64,000 bases of DNA, taken from the NCBI GenBank assembly GCA_947258975.1, contig CAMYKK010000003.1, positions 254,633 to 318,632 on the forward strand, read 5' to 3'. Every line of letters begins with the position of its first letter. Positions within the stretch are counted from its first letter, which is position 1. The position numbers were made by a program, and so were the translations under genes. Positions 18,235 through 26,694 of the stretch are shown here, piece by piece. The DNA comes from an uncultured Gammaproteobacteria bacterium. Lineage in GTDB: Bacteria > Pseudomonadota > Gammaproteobacteria > Arenicellales > JAANXG01. The notes under the pieces were generated by a model. That model saw only the letters and a list, made by a program, of their open reading frames with translations, was not told where the DNA came from and did not search any database.

Positions 18235-18941
18235 AGTTGTGAGGTAAATCTTTCGAACCGCTTCACACACAGCTCTTTCAATACGCTGGGCATAAAAGAG
18301 TAGTAACGCCCGACAGTTCTAAGCGGACGGGTTTCGAGGCCGCCCGGTGATTGAAAGTTGTTCACTGCCTGGCGTGACAACTCAACGGCCGCCTGGGTGC
18401 TGGCCGCCCGCAGCTGAAAGAGCCGCATTCCAGGTTCGATCGCTACCTTTTTCATGGCCAGGATATCACCACGGTCAAGGTCTGTTGACATGGATTGCAC
18501 CGCCACCGAGAGGGCCGCGAAATCACGATGATAAATTGTCCACAAATGGGCATCGAGACCTCGATATTGCTCCGGGTCTCCGGTGTGAACGTTAAACACG
18601 CCGGCTGGACACGCATCGATAACCGCGGTGCTAAGCTTCCGAGTGCCAAAAACGATCATGATGTCCGGTTGGATTGCAGTCATGGCGCGCACCGCATCCG
18701 TTTGATTTAACGAAGGAAAATACTCCGTGGCGGCGATGTCCGTGAACGTTGGCGGATGGCCTTTGAACCACGCGTTTTTCTCATACTCTTTGCTCTTTGC
18801 CTCGAACGGATGAGTGGTCTCGAACGGTGGCGTCAACTCGCCGGTTTCGACGAACACCCGAGTCACGGGCACAGCGTCGTGCAGGGCTTGGGCGAAGTAG
18901 CGCCGACGCACAGATCCAGTCGTCAAAATAATCAGCCGCAT
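18231..18941 (-). CDS. Formyltransferase-family protein (sugar N-formyltransferase-like)
   Basis: 236 residues from the ATG at 18941; a TTG at 18974 is possible. The formyl-THF hydrolase/transferase fold is indicated by PDIMIVFGTRKL, then NVHTGDPEQYRGLDAHLW, which contains the N-x-H and YRG features of the active site, and STDLDRGDIL, which supplies the conserved aspartate. It lacks the C-terminal tRNA-binding domain of Fmt, so methionyl-tRNA is an unlikely substrate. As first gene of a glycosyltransferase operon it may N-formylate an amino sugar. The substrate is inference. Confidence 0.78.
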   Translation of the reverse strand: MRLIILTTGSVRRRYFAQALHDAVPVTRVFVETGELTPPFETTHPFEAKSKEYEKNAWFKGHPPTFTDIAATEYFPSLNQTDAVRAMTAIQPDIMIVFGTRKLSTAVIDACPAGVFNVHTGDPEQYRGLDAHLWTIYHRDFAALSVAVQSMSTDLDRGDILAMKKVAIEPGMRLFQLRAASTQAAVELSRQAVNNFQSPGGLETRPLRTVGRYYSFMPSVLKELCVKRFERFTSQL

Positions 18942-19060
18942 TGTTTTGCAGACATTCTTTATTGAGTCAAGCAAGTAGCCCTTGTAAGCTATCCCAGTGG
19001 AGAACTTTTCTCCATTACGAAAACGATAAAAGCCTCGTTTAATCCTTCCGGTGAGTACTG

Positions 19061-21703
19061 ATGGAACCGTCTATCTATCGCTATGTCCTAAAACACACAC
19101 TCAAGGATCAGATATTGCTGATTCTGATGACTGCCGCTTCCCTGCCACTTGTATACATCACTCTGGAAGTTCCCAAGCGCATTATCAACGAGGCAATCGG
19201 TGGCCAGGGCGCGCCCTACTCGATGCTGGGTTTTGACCTTGATCAAATCGGATATCTTCTGGTCCTGTGTTTTATCTACCTGGGTTTGGTGATAATAAAC
19301 GGAGGATTCAAGTACGTTAATAATGTCTATCGCGGGGTCGTGGGAGAGCGGATGTTGCGCCGGTTTCGCTACGAACTTTACACCCGCATACTACGTTTTC
19401 CACTGCCGCATTTCAAACACACTTCCCAAGGTGAGCTTATCCCGATGATTGTCGCCGAGACCGAGCCCTTGGGTGGTTTCATTGGCGAGGCATTTGCGCT
19501 TCCCGCGTTTCAGGGCGGGATCTTGTTAACGTACCTGTCGTTTATTTTTGTTCAGGACGTATTTCTTGGGATTGCCTCGATCATGATGTATCCGCTGCAG
19601 ATGTACGTGATTCCAAAGCTGCAGCGCAAGGTAAATGCACTCAACAAGCAAAGGGTCCAAAAGGTCCGCACGTTCTCTGACCGCATTGGTGAAACCGTCT
19701 CCGGCATTACCGAAATTCATGCCCACAACACTTCTCGATTTGCCCGTGCAATCGTGGGGGGTGTATTGGGCGGTGTTTTTCACATCCGCTACGACGTTTA
19801 CCGGCGTAAATTCTTCATTAAGTTTCTGAATAACTTCCTCGATAAACTTACACCGTTTTTCTTTTATTCGGTGGGAGGGTATCTCGTCATCAGTGGTGAG
19901 CTTTCCCTCGGCGCACTGGTTGCTGCGTTGGCGGCGTACAAGGATATTTCGGATCCCTGGAAGACGTTGCTCAAGTATTACCAAACCAAAGAAGACGTGC
20001 GTGTAAAATACTCGCAGATCATCGAGCAATTTCAGCCTGGCAATATGCTGACTCAGGAATTGCTGGATGAAGAGCCCGAGGACATCCCGCCGTTGACGGG
20101 CAATATGGTTTCCACCAACTTGAGTTACTCCGAGGATGGAACCGTTAGACTAATCGACGGCGTAAGCTTCGGGCTGGATATCAATACCCATGTGATTACC
20201 GTGGGCCTAGACAACAGCGGCAAGGACGAACTTTCGATGTTGATTGCGCGGTTGATTCAGCCCACCGGCGGGCGACTCGCGATCGATAATCGAAACCTGG
20301 CCGAGTTGCCGGAGGCGGTGCTCGGGAGGCGAATGGCATACGTTGGACAGGGTGCTTATATATTCGCCGGTACGGTGCGCGATAACCTGTACTATGGCTT
20401 GAAACACCGTCCTATCGCTGATCCCGATTACGACGAAGCAGCAAAAAAGTCTCGGGAGCATGAACTCAAGGCGGCGATTGCCGCAAATAACAGTAGCGAT
20501 GATGTGCGTGCCGACTGGATCGATTATGAGACGGCGGGTGTCGCGAATACGGCGGAGCTGGAACAAAAGGCGCTTATGCTCACCGAGCTTGTGGACATGG
20601 AGAAGGATCTATATCAACTGGGCTTGCGGGGCAAGATAGAACCGAACACCTACCCCGAGCTGATCGAACGGATACTTACGGCACGAGACCAACTTCGTCG
20701 CCGTTTACAGGAACCGGATCTGGCGGATTTGGTGCAATCCTTTGACCGTAGCCTGTACAACACCAATATGTCCGTTGCCGAGAATCTGCTGTTCGGTTCG
20801 GCCTTAGACCCGGCTTTTGAACTCGAGAATTTGGCGACCAATTCCGAGGTTCGGCGAGTACTGGATGCAGCCAGCCTCACAGAGACCCTGGTCGACATCG
20901 GTAAGCAGGTGGCGGAAACCATGATTGAATTATTTGCCGATGTTGATCCGGATAGCGAATTATTTGAAAAATATAGTTTTATCAGCGCCGATGATTTGCC
21001 CGGGTTTGCCAGACTGCTCGCGCTTACGGAGGAACGTAGTGCTGCAGGCCTGGGGGAGGAAGATCGGGTACGCCTGCTCTCTTTGACTCTCAAGCTCGTA
21101 CCGTCGCAACATCGCCTGGGTCTGATAGATGAGCGATTGCAGTCCCGCCTCATGGAAGCGCGTCAGGCTCTGGCGAAGCGACTGGCGGTGCTGAAAACCG
21201 CTGTGGCGGGATTCGATTCGGAGCGATTCAATACGTCGCTCTCGCTCCAGGACAATATTCTGTTCGGCAGACCGAATCCGGGGCCGGCGCGGGCGCAAAC
21301 GCGCATCGGAGAGTTGATTGCTGATACCGTCGATGAACTGGACCTACATCAAATGATCACTAAGGTCGGCCTCGATTACGAAGTCGGGATTGGTGGTTCC
21401 CGGCTGAGCCTCGCGTTGCGCCAGAAACTGGCGATCGCGCGCTGTCTGCTGAAAAATCCGGATGTGTTCGTAGTCAACCAAGCCACCAGTGCATTGGATC
21501 CCGGAACAGAACTTCAGCTCGTGAAGAAATTGATCGCGTACCGGAAGGACAAATCCCTGATTTGGGTATCTGATCGAGCGGAGTTGGCCAGATATTTTGA
21601 CCAAGTGATGGTGTTGGAAAGAGGAAGACTCAGCGAACAGGGGACCTTCGACGAACTCTCGAGCCGGGGTACGTTGTTCCCTCGCTTGGCAGGGGCCAGT
21701 TAG
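19061..21703 (+). CDS. ABC exporter-like protein with degenerate, expanded ATPase domain
   Basis: 880 residues. Residues about 1-330 form a six-helix exporter transmembrane domain. The nucleotide-binding part begins near 350, but the Walker A position reads GLDNSGKDE (about 380), missing the second glycine and the Ser/Thr. The Q-loop region YVGQGAYIFAGT is intact. A long insert of about 330 residues follows. The signature position has SRLSLALRQK (about 780) instead of LSGGQ, and the Walker B position ends VVNQ without the catalytic glutamate, while ATSALD (D-loop) is kept. Three copies of a V/LxxNLxFG-type segment occur (about 436, 570 and 727). Hydrolysis seems unlikely; a regulatory or partner role is possible. 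Confidence 0.85.
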   Translation: MEPSIYRYVLKHTLKDQILLILMTAASLPLVYITLEVPKRIINEAIGGQGAPYSMLGFDLDQIGYLLVLCFIYLGLVIINGGFKYVNNVYRGVVGERMLRRFRYELYTRILRFPLPHFKHTSQGELIPMIVAETEPLGGFIGEAFALPAFQGGILLTYLSFIFVQDVFLGIASIMMYPLQMYVIPKLQRKVNALNKQRVQKVRTFSDRIGETVSGITEIHAHNTSRFARAIVGGVLGGVFHIRYDVYRRKFFIKFLNNFLDKLTPFFFYSVGGYLVISGELSLGALVAALAAYKDISDPWKTLLKYYQTKEDVRVKYSQIIEQFQPGNMLTQELLDEEPEDIPPLTGNMVSTNLSYSEDGTVRLIDGVSFGLDINTHVITVGLDNSGKDELSMLIARLIQPTGGRLAIDNRNLAELPEAVLGRRMAYVGQGAYIFAGTVRDNLYYGLKHRPIADPDYDEAAKKSREHELKAAIAANNSSDDVRADWIDYETAGVANTAELEQKALMLTELVDMEKDLYQLGLRGKIEPNTYPELIERILTARDQLRRRLQEPDLADLVQSFDRSLYNTNMSVAENLLFGSALDPAFELENLATNSEVRRVLDAASLTETLVDIGKQVAETMIELFADVDPDSELFEKYSFISADDLPGFARLLALTEERSAAGLGEEDRVRLLSLTLKLVPSQHRLGLIDERLQSRLMEARQALAKRLAVLKTAVAGFDSERFNTSLSLQDNILFGRPNPGPARAQTRIGELIADTVDELDLHQMITKVGLDYEVGIGGSRLSLALRQKLAIARCLLKNPDVFVVNQATSALDPGTELQLVKKLIAYRKDKSLIWVSDRAELARYFDQVMVLERGRLSEQGTFDELSSRGTLFPRLAGAS

Positions 21704-21800
21704 TGATTCAATTGCAGCAAGTGGCGCCACCGCAATTCATGGCGATACAACGGAGAAATCCGCAGCGTCCTTTCCGGGATGTGTCGACATTCGAAGCCGA

Positions 21801-21839
21801 AAAAACGGGGTCGGAGGCACAGACTCCGACCCCGTTTTT
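21801..21839. terminator. Bidirectional intrinsic terminator
   Basis: Arms 21801-21816 and 21824-21839 are perfect reverse complements (16 bp, seven-base loop), with an A-run on the left and a T-run on the right, so it can terminate in both directions. It lies 98 bases after the ABC exporter-like gene. The core ggggtcggag/ctccgacccc recurs, with one mismatch, at 63862-63888, so it also belongs to a repeated palindrome class. Confidence 0.8.
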
Positions 21840-21856
21840 TCTCGACCCCGCTTGTT

Positions 21857-22002
21857 CATCGCTCCAGGCGCGGCGCTTGTCCCCGCACTGCGACTCCGCG
21901 CAGCACCAGCACAGCAGGGGACTCAGCTGCGCGAGTCCCTTGTGCTGCGCGGAGTCGCAGTATGCGCCAGCATCCGGAATCCTGGCGAGAAATGCGGGCT
22001 AG
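21857..22002 (+). repeat. Dispersed palindromic repeat, copy A
   Basis: About 146 bases that match, in inverted orientation, 63502-63666 with few mismatches and one internal 20-odd-base length difference. It contains a perfect 19-bp inverted repeat (21888-21906 with 21942-21960) enclosing a smaller hairpin (gggactc/gagtccc), giving a nested cruciform. No transposase is encoded. The element most resembles a non-autonomous REP/MITE-like sequence. The first ATGs of the methyltransferase downstream lie inside it. Confidence 0.8.
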
Positions 22003-22549
22003 AGGCAAGAGGTTGGACGGGGGCGACAGTGACCGTGTGGCTGAGGATACCAGCCTGTTGCAGCGTATGATCGAACGGCTGGTAACCCAGCGCGCGTGTC
22101 TTGACTTAGCGGCCGAACTTGTCGCGCGGTTGACGGGTCCGGTTGTCGAGCTTGGCCTGGGCAAAGCCCGTACTTATGACCACCTTTGTCGGTTGTTCCC
22201 GCACCGGGACATCCTGGTATTCGATCGCGAGATACACGCGCCCCCCGCCTATGTGCCGGATCCCGCGTATCTGTATCTTGGCGATTTCCGGGACACCGTG
22301 CGCGAAGCCGTCGAACAATTGCACGCTAAGGTGGTGTTGTTACATGCAGATATTGGATCTACTAACCGCGAGCGTGATCGGCAATTGGTTGACGAACTCG
22401 CGCCGCTGATTGACGAACTTATGTGCGACCACGGCGTCGTGGTATCAGATCGCGAGATGCAGCGACCACGTTGGGAGCGTTTGTCATTGCCGGCGACGGC
22501 AGGCGCTTGGAATTACTACATGTATCGAACCAGAAAACGGGATCGCTAA
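21992..22549 (+). CDS. SAM-dependent methyltransferase-like protein, start uncertain
   Basis: About 185 residues. A SAM-binding fold is suggested by GPVVELGLGKARTYDHL and the acidic ILVFDREIH, with VVLLHADIG further on. It resembles the small methyltransferase family Methyltransf_17. The core seems to begin at about QRMIERLVTQRACLDLA, so a GTG (22037) or ATG (22067) would also serve as start. The ATG used here lies in the dispersed repeat, and a longer frame back to 21779 runs wholly through repeat and terminator DNA and is rejected. It follows the glycan cluster, but a link is not proven. Confidence 0.7.
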   Translation: MRARGKRLDGGDSDRVAEDTSLLQRMIERLVTQRACLDLAAELVARLTGPVVELGLGKARTYDHLCRLFPHRDILVFDREIHAPPAYVPDPAYLYLGDFRDTVREAVEQLHAKVVLLHADIGSTNRERDRQLVDELAPLIDELMCDHGVVVSDREMQRPRWERLSLPATAGAWNYYMYRTRKRDR

Positions 22550-22587
22550 GCCAAGGCGCCCCGCCCCTATTTGTGGCCACGCACCGT

Positions 22588-23766
22588 TCACTTGTACGGG
22601 TCCGCGGCGTCCCGTAAACCGTCACCGAAGAAGTTAAATGCCAGGATCACGACAATGACCGGGATCACCGGGAGCATCAGCCAGGGATAGAGCGCAACGA
22701 CGTTGATGTTCTGCGCCTCGTTGAGCAAAACTCCCCAACTCGTTATCGGTGGTCGCAGCCCCAATCCCAGGAAGCTGAGCGCCGTCTCGCCGAGTATCAT
22801 CGACGGAATCGACAGCGTTGCGGAGGCGATCAGGTGACTCAAAAAACCGGGCAACAAGTGGCGACCGATGATTCGTCGCGGGCGGGCACCCATGAGTTGT
22901 GCCGCAGTGCAGTAATCCTCCTCTCGTAACGCCAATAATTTAGAACGAACCGCGCGCGCGAGGCCGGTCCAGTCCAGCATCGCCAGGATGACGGTGATGC
23001 CGAAAAACACCAAAATCGGGCTCCAGTTGACCGGTAATATTGCCGACAGGGCCATCCACAACGGTAGCTCGGGAAACGAACGAATTATTTCTATCAGGCG
23101 TTGAATGACATTATCCACCCAGCCGCCGTAGTAACCGGCAAGTCCGCCGATGACGATTCCCAGCGCAAAACTGATGGTGATGCCCAGTAGGCCTATCGTC
23201 AGCGAGATGCGCGCGCCGTAAATAATGCGGGACAACATATCTCGCCCGAGGCGGTCGGTGCCGAGAAGATAAAAAGTCCCGTCTCGATCCGGGCACACGA
23301 GATGCACACGCGACGTGAATAATCCCCAGAACTGGTATTCGTCTCCGCGGCAGAAGAACCGCAACTTGTGCACCCGCTGTTGGTCTTCCGTGTACTCCCG
23401 CTTGAGGTTGTTCATATTCAGGCGGTAGTCCAGGCCGTACACAAACGGCCCCACAAATTTACCCTCGTGGACCCAGTTTACGGATTGCGGCGGGGCGTAT
23501 ATGAAATCCGTGTGCCGGGTCTGCAGGTTGTAGGGAGCGACCACTTCAGCGAACAGCGCTGCGATGTAGAACACCAAAAGTACTATGCCCGAGATTACCG
23601 CGAGCCGATGGCGCTGGAGTTTCCACCACATGAGCTGCCACTGCGAGGCGAGGTAGTAGCGTTCCTGTTCCGGCTTCAACGCCTCGATGGAATAGGGATC
23701 GAAGGGCGCCTTCGATACGAAATGTTCAGTTCCGGTTGTCTTCATGCCGTTGGGCGGCGGGGTCAT
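22588..23766 (-). CDS. Peptide-type ABC importer permease (DppC/OppC family)
   Basis: 392 residues, longer than the usual 300. After the first helix comes a large extracytoplasmic insert of about 150 residues up to LGTDRLGRDMLSRI, the conserved entry to the permease core. The EAA-type cytosolic loop that meets the ATPase is YCTAAQLMGARPRRIIGRHLLP. It starts with ATG overlapping the TGA of the other permease gene, so it is the last gene of the four-gene importer operon. Substrate is probably a peptide or a similar bulky molecule. Confidence 0.9.
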   Translation of the reverse strand: MTPPPNGMKTTGTEHFVSKAPFDPYSIEALKPEQERYYLASQWQLMWWKLQRHRLAVISGIVLLVFYIAALFAEVVAPYNLQTRHTDFIYAPPQSVNWVHEGKFVGPFVYGLDYRLNMNNLKREYTEDQQRVHKLRFFCRGDEYQFWGLFTSRVHLVCPDRDGTFYLLGTDRLGRDMLSRIIYGARISLTIGLLGITISFALGIVIGGLAGYYGGWVDNVIQRLIEIIRSFPELPLWMALSAILPVNWSPILVFFGITVILAMLDWTGLARAVRSKLLALREEDYCTAAQLMGARPRRIIGRHLLPGFLSHLIASATLSIPSMILGETALSFLGLGLRPPITSWGVLLNEAQNINVVALYPWLMLPVIPVIVVILAFNFFGDGLRDAADPYK

Positions 23767-24761
23767 CGGGTGACGCCCCCTTGAAGTCGTATGCGGGGGT
23801 CCAATGCAGCCAGCGCGAGGTCCGAGAGGAGCACACCGACGACGGTCAAAGACGCGAGAAACATCAGAAACGAACCGGCAAGGTACATGTCTTGGCTTTG
23901 CAGTGCACTCAACATCATTGGCCCGGTAGTCGGCAGCGATAACACCACCGCCACGACCTCGGCGCCGGAGATGACGCTAGGCAGGATACTGCCGATGTCT
24001 GAGATGAAAAAATTCAGCGCCATGCGCAAGGGGTATTTGGTGAGCAGTTTGAAGCGTGGCAACCCTTTGGCACGCCCGGTAACCACGTACTGTTTTTGTA
24101 GTTCATCGAGTAGATTGGCGCGCAAGCGTCGAATCATGCCCGCCGTGCCGGAGGTGCCTATGACTACCACCGGTATCCACAAGTGCTCCAACACTGACAT
24201 CAGCTTGTCCCAGCTCCATGGTTGGCCGATATACTCCGGGTCCATTAAGCCGCCGATGGAGGTTCCAAAATAGACGTTGGCCAGATAGAGCATGACCAGG
24301 GCGAGCAAGAAATTGGGCGTGGCCAGGCCGATGAAGCCCAGGAACGTCAATCCATAATCCCCCCAACTGTACTGGTGGGTGGCTGAATATATCCCAATTG
24401 GAAAGGCCACAATCCACGTAAACACGATTGTGATGAGTGACACCAGGACGGTGAGCACCAAGCGGTCCCCGACGACTTCTGTTACCGGCAGGTCATATTC
24501 AAAGGAGTATCCAAAATCCCCCTGGAACATGCCGGTCAGCCAGTAAAAGTACTGTTCATGCAGTGGTTTGTCGAGTCCGTAGTGCTGGCGTAAGAAGGCG
24601 ATTTTTTCTGGATCGACAGACTCGCCCTGGCTCTGCAATTCGGCCATGTAACTTTCAAGATAATCACCTGGTGGCAGCTGAATAATGACGAACACAATGA
24701 GGCTGATCACCAACAGTGTCGGGACCATCATCAACAACCGGTGCAATACGTAGCGTAACAT
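23763..24761 (-). CDS. Peptide-type ABC importer permease (DppB/OppB family)
   Basis: 332 residues from the ATG at 24761, four bases past the stop of the substrate-binding gene; the longer frame to 24824 would overlap that gene. The N-terminus LRYVLHRLLMMVPTLLVIS is a classic DppB start helix. The coupling loop is YVVTGRAKGLPRFKLLTKYPL, and the C-terminal helices match the family. It forms the transmembrane channel with the DppC-like partner encoded next. Confidence 0.92.
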   Translation of the reverse strand: MLRYVLHRLLMMVPTLLVISLIVFVIIQLPPGDYLESYMAELQSQGESVDPEKIAFLRQHYGLDKPLHEQYFYWLTGMFQGDFGYSFEYDLPVTEVVGDRLVLTVLVSLITIVFTWIVAFPIGIYSATHQYSWGDYGLTFLGFIGLATPNFLLALVMLYLANVYFGTSIGGLMDPEYIGQPWSWDKLMSVLEHLWIPVVVIGTSGTAGMIRRLRANLLDELQKQYVVTGRAKGLPRFKLLTKYPLRMALNFFISDIGSILPSVISGAEVVAVVLSLPTTGPMMLSALQSQDMYLAGSFLMFLASLTVVGVLLSDLALAALDPRIRLQGGVTR

Positions 24762-24765
24762 GGGA

Positions 24766-26694
24766 CTATTTTGCTTCGCGTGACTCCTGGGCAAACCAAA
24801 ACGTATCGGGTCGATAAATCCCAAAGTAAGATCCGGGCTCCCAGTTGTAGACTCCGACCTCCGGAATGTTGCGCAAGCGATTGCTGATTACCACCGGTTG
24901 CGGCACGCCGCAGACGGTCCCAATGGTGAACTGCTGATCGGCATGCGTCTTGAGCATGGTGTGCCAGATGCGTTCACGTTCTTTGCGAGTGTTGGCGAAT
25001 CGCCATTGCTCGTTCAGTTTAGATAGTTGTTCGACACTATCTATGGTTGGCGATTCGCCGCTTCGCCCACGGGTTTCGATATATTGTCCCCATTTGGGCC
25101 ACTGAAGTTGCTGCTGCGACGTCGGCGCCAGTTCCTCCGGGCTCATATCCGCGGTCGCAATGGCGTTGGAAAGGCCGGCCCACACCGCCATGATCGTGTC
25201 ACCAGCGAAGGTGCGATTGCGGAAAACCTCTCGTTGCGAGGGCCGCGTGTAGAGCTTGATGCCGACCTGCATCCAGCTGTCGTGGATCAGCTCGAGCACA
25301 TCCGTTTCCTCGGTGCGTTCGCCCGCGGTCTGGACAATGATCTCCAGCGGGCGTCCATCCGGCAGCAGGCGGATCCCGCGAGTGTCGTATTTCGTCAAAC
25401 CTATTTTGTCGAGTAGTGCGTTGGCCTGTTGCAGATCAAATGCGGCCCAGGATTGCTGAAATTCGGGCCTGAACAGCGGGCTTTTCGGCAGCATTGTATT
25501 GTTGCTCTCGAGCACCAGACCAAAATAAATCACTTGATTAATTTCGTGGCGGTGAATAGCCAACGATATGGCGCGACGAAAACGGATATCGTGCAGCAAT
25601 TCCCGCCACACCGGATCGTTGGTGTTCAGATTTGGATAAAGGGCGATCTGCGATCCCTTTGCGGTCTGCCACAGACGGACCGAGTAGTTGTTGCGTTGCT
25701 CTCCTGCCTTGAGAAACGTGTAGTTATCCAGTCGCAGATAGCGCGCCTGTAGATCCGACTCCCCGGCGCCGGTCTTGGCCGGTATCAGGCTGCTGCTGGC
25801 AATATTGACGATGACGCGGTCAATGTACGGCAGTTGCTTTCCTGTGCTATCGACGCGGTGGTAGTAGGCGTTGCGCTCGAAAATAAAACGCTCCGATGGT
25901 GGATGTGTGGTATTAACCCACGGATGCAGGCTGGGCAAATCCGGATTATCGAACTTGTACATACGAGCCCTGCGATGATGCAGACCCGCCCAGTTCCGGC
26001 TACCGGCCTGCGTCACTTTTTGCTCGAGTTCCGACGCTTTTGTGTGCCGGGCATGGAATTGCTTCAGGTAGTGAGCGGGAAGATAAATAAAAAGTGGCCG
26101 GGGCCCGGCGAGGGCGGGTAAGAAGAAGGGATTGGGTTTGTGCCAACTGTAACGAATGGTGGTGTCATTAAGGATTTCGACTTGCGGTGGTTTGCCTTCT
26201 ATCAGCAGTGCCTGAGTGGGGCCGAACGGTGATAGGTCCTGATCATTGGCGACATCTTCCCAGTAATATCGAAAGTCCGCGGTCGTAAACGGATGCCCAT
26301 CCGACCATCGATGTCCAGGGCGCAAATAGAAGGTAAATACCCGATTATCTTCGACTTCAAACCGTTCCAGCAGGTCCGGGAAAAGCTCGAACTGTTCGTC
26401 GTATGCAACCAACCGAGCATAACCATAGACCACCATCATGCGGATATCCCGAGCCTTTCCCATCAACAGGCGAAGTTCACCACCGTAACGCCCGGGAGTA
26501 TGGCCGGTGTTTTGATAACTGACGATGGCGGGTCTCTCGGGCACCCGGTGCCGGATTGGAGGCAGCCGGCCGGTCCGAACTGCGTCCATCAAACTGGGCA
26601 CTTCGGTGAAATCGGACGTTCGCGCAACCAACGGGATGCTGGATATGCTAACCGTCAGGACCAAGACAAGCTCCCACAATCGATACTCTCTCAT
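24766..26694 (-). CDS. Extracellular solute-binding protein, family 5
   Basis: 642 residues with a signal peptide (hydrophobic LVLVLTVSISSIPLVA after the start). It belongs to the SBP_bac_5 family of peptide-binding proteins. HRWSDGHPFTTADFRYYWED is the hallmark region, and FRRAISLAIHRHEINQVIYFG is the typical second-lobe segment. At this length it is at the large end of the family. It probably delivers oligopeptides or glycosylated or modified peptides to the two permeases. It starts with ATG overlapping the ATPase stop (ATGA). Confidence 0.92.
   Translation of the reverse strand: MREYRLWELVLVLTVSISSIPLVARTSDFTEVPSLMDAVRTGRLPPIRHRVPERPAIVSYQNTGHTPGRYGGELRLLMGKARDIRMMVVYGYARLVAYDEQFELFPDLLERFEVEDNRVFTFYLRPGHRWSDGHPFTTADFRYYWEDVANDQDLSPFGPTQALLIEGKPPQVEILNDTTIRYSWHKPNPFFLPALAGPRPLFIYLPAHYLKQFHARHTKASELEQKVTQAGSRNWAGLHHRRARMYKFDNPDLPSLHPWVNTTHPPSERFIFERNAYYHRVDSTGKQLPYIDRVIVNIASSSLIPAKTGAGESDLQARYLRLDNYTFLKAGEQRNNYSVRLWQTAKGSQIALYPNLNTNDPVWRELLHDIRFRRAISLAIHRHEINQVIYFGLVLESNNTMLPKSPLFRPEFQQSWAAFDLQQANALLDKIGLTKYDTRGIRLLPDGRPLEIIVQTAGERTEETDVLELIHDSWMQVGIKLYTRPSQREVFRNRTFAGDTIMAVWAGLSNAIATADMSPEELAPTSQQQLQWPKWGQYIETRGRSGESPTIDSVEQLSKLNEQWRFANTRKERERIWHTMLKTHADQQFTIGTVCGVPQPVVISNRLRNIPEVGVYNWEPGSYFGIYRPDTFWFAQESREAK

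Noticed and set aside
21779..21991. Long N-terminal extension of the methyltransferase
   Set aside because: It translates the terminator and the dispersed repeat, so it is not conserved protein.
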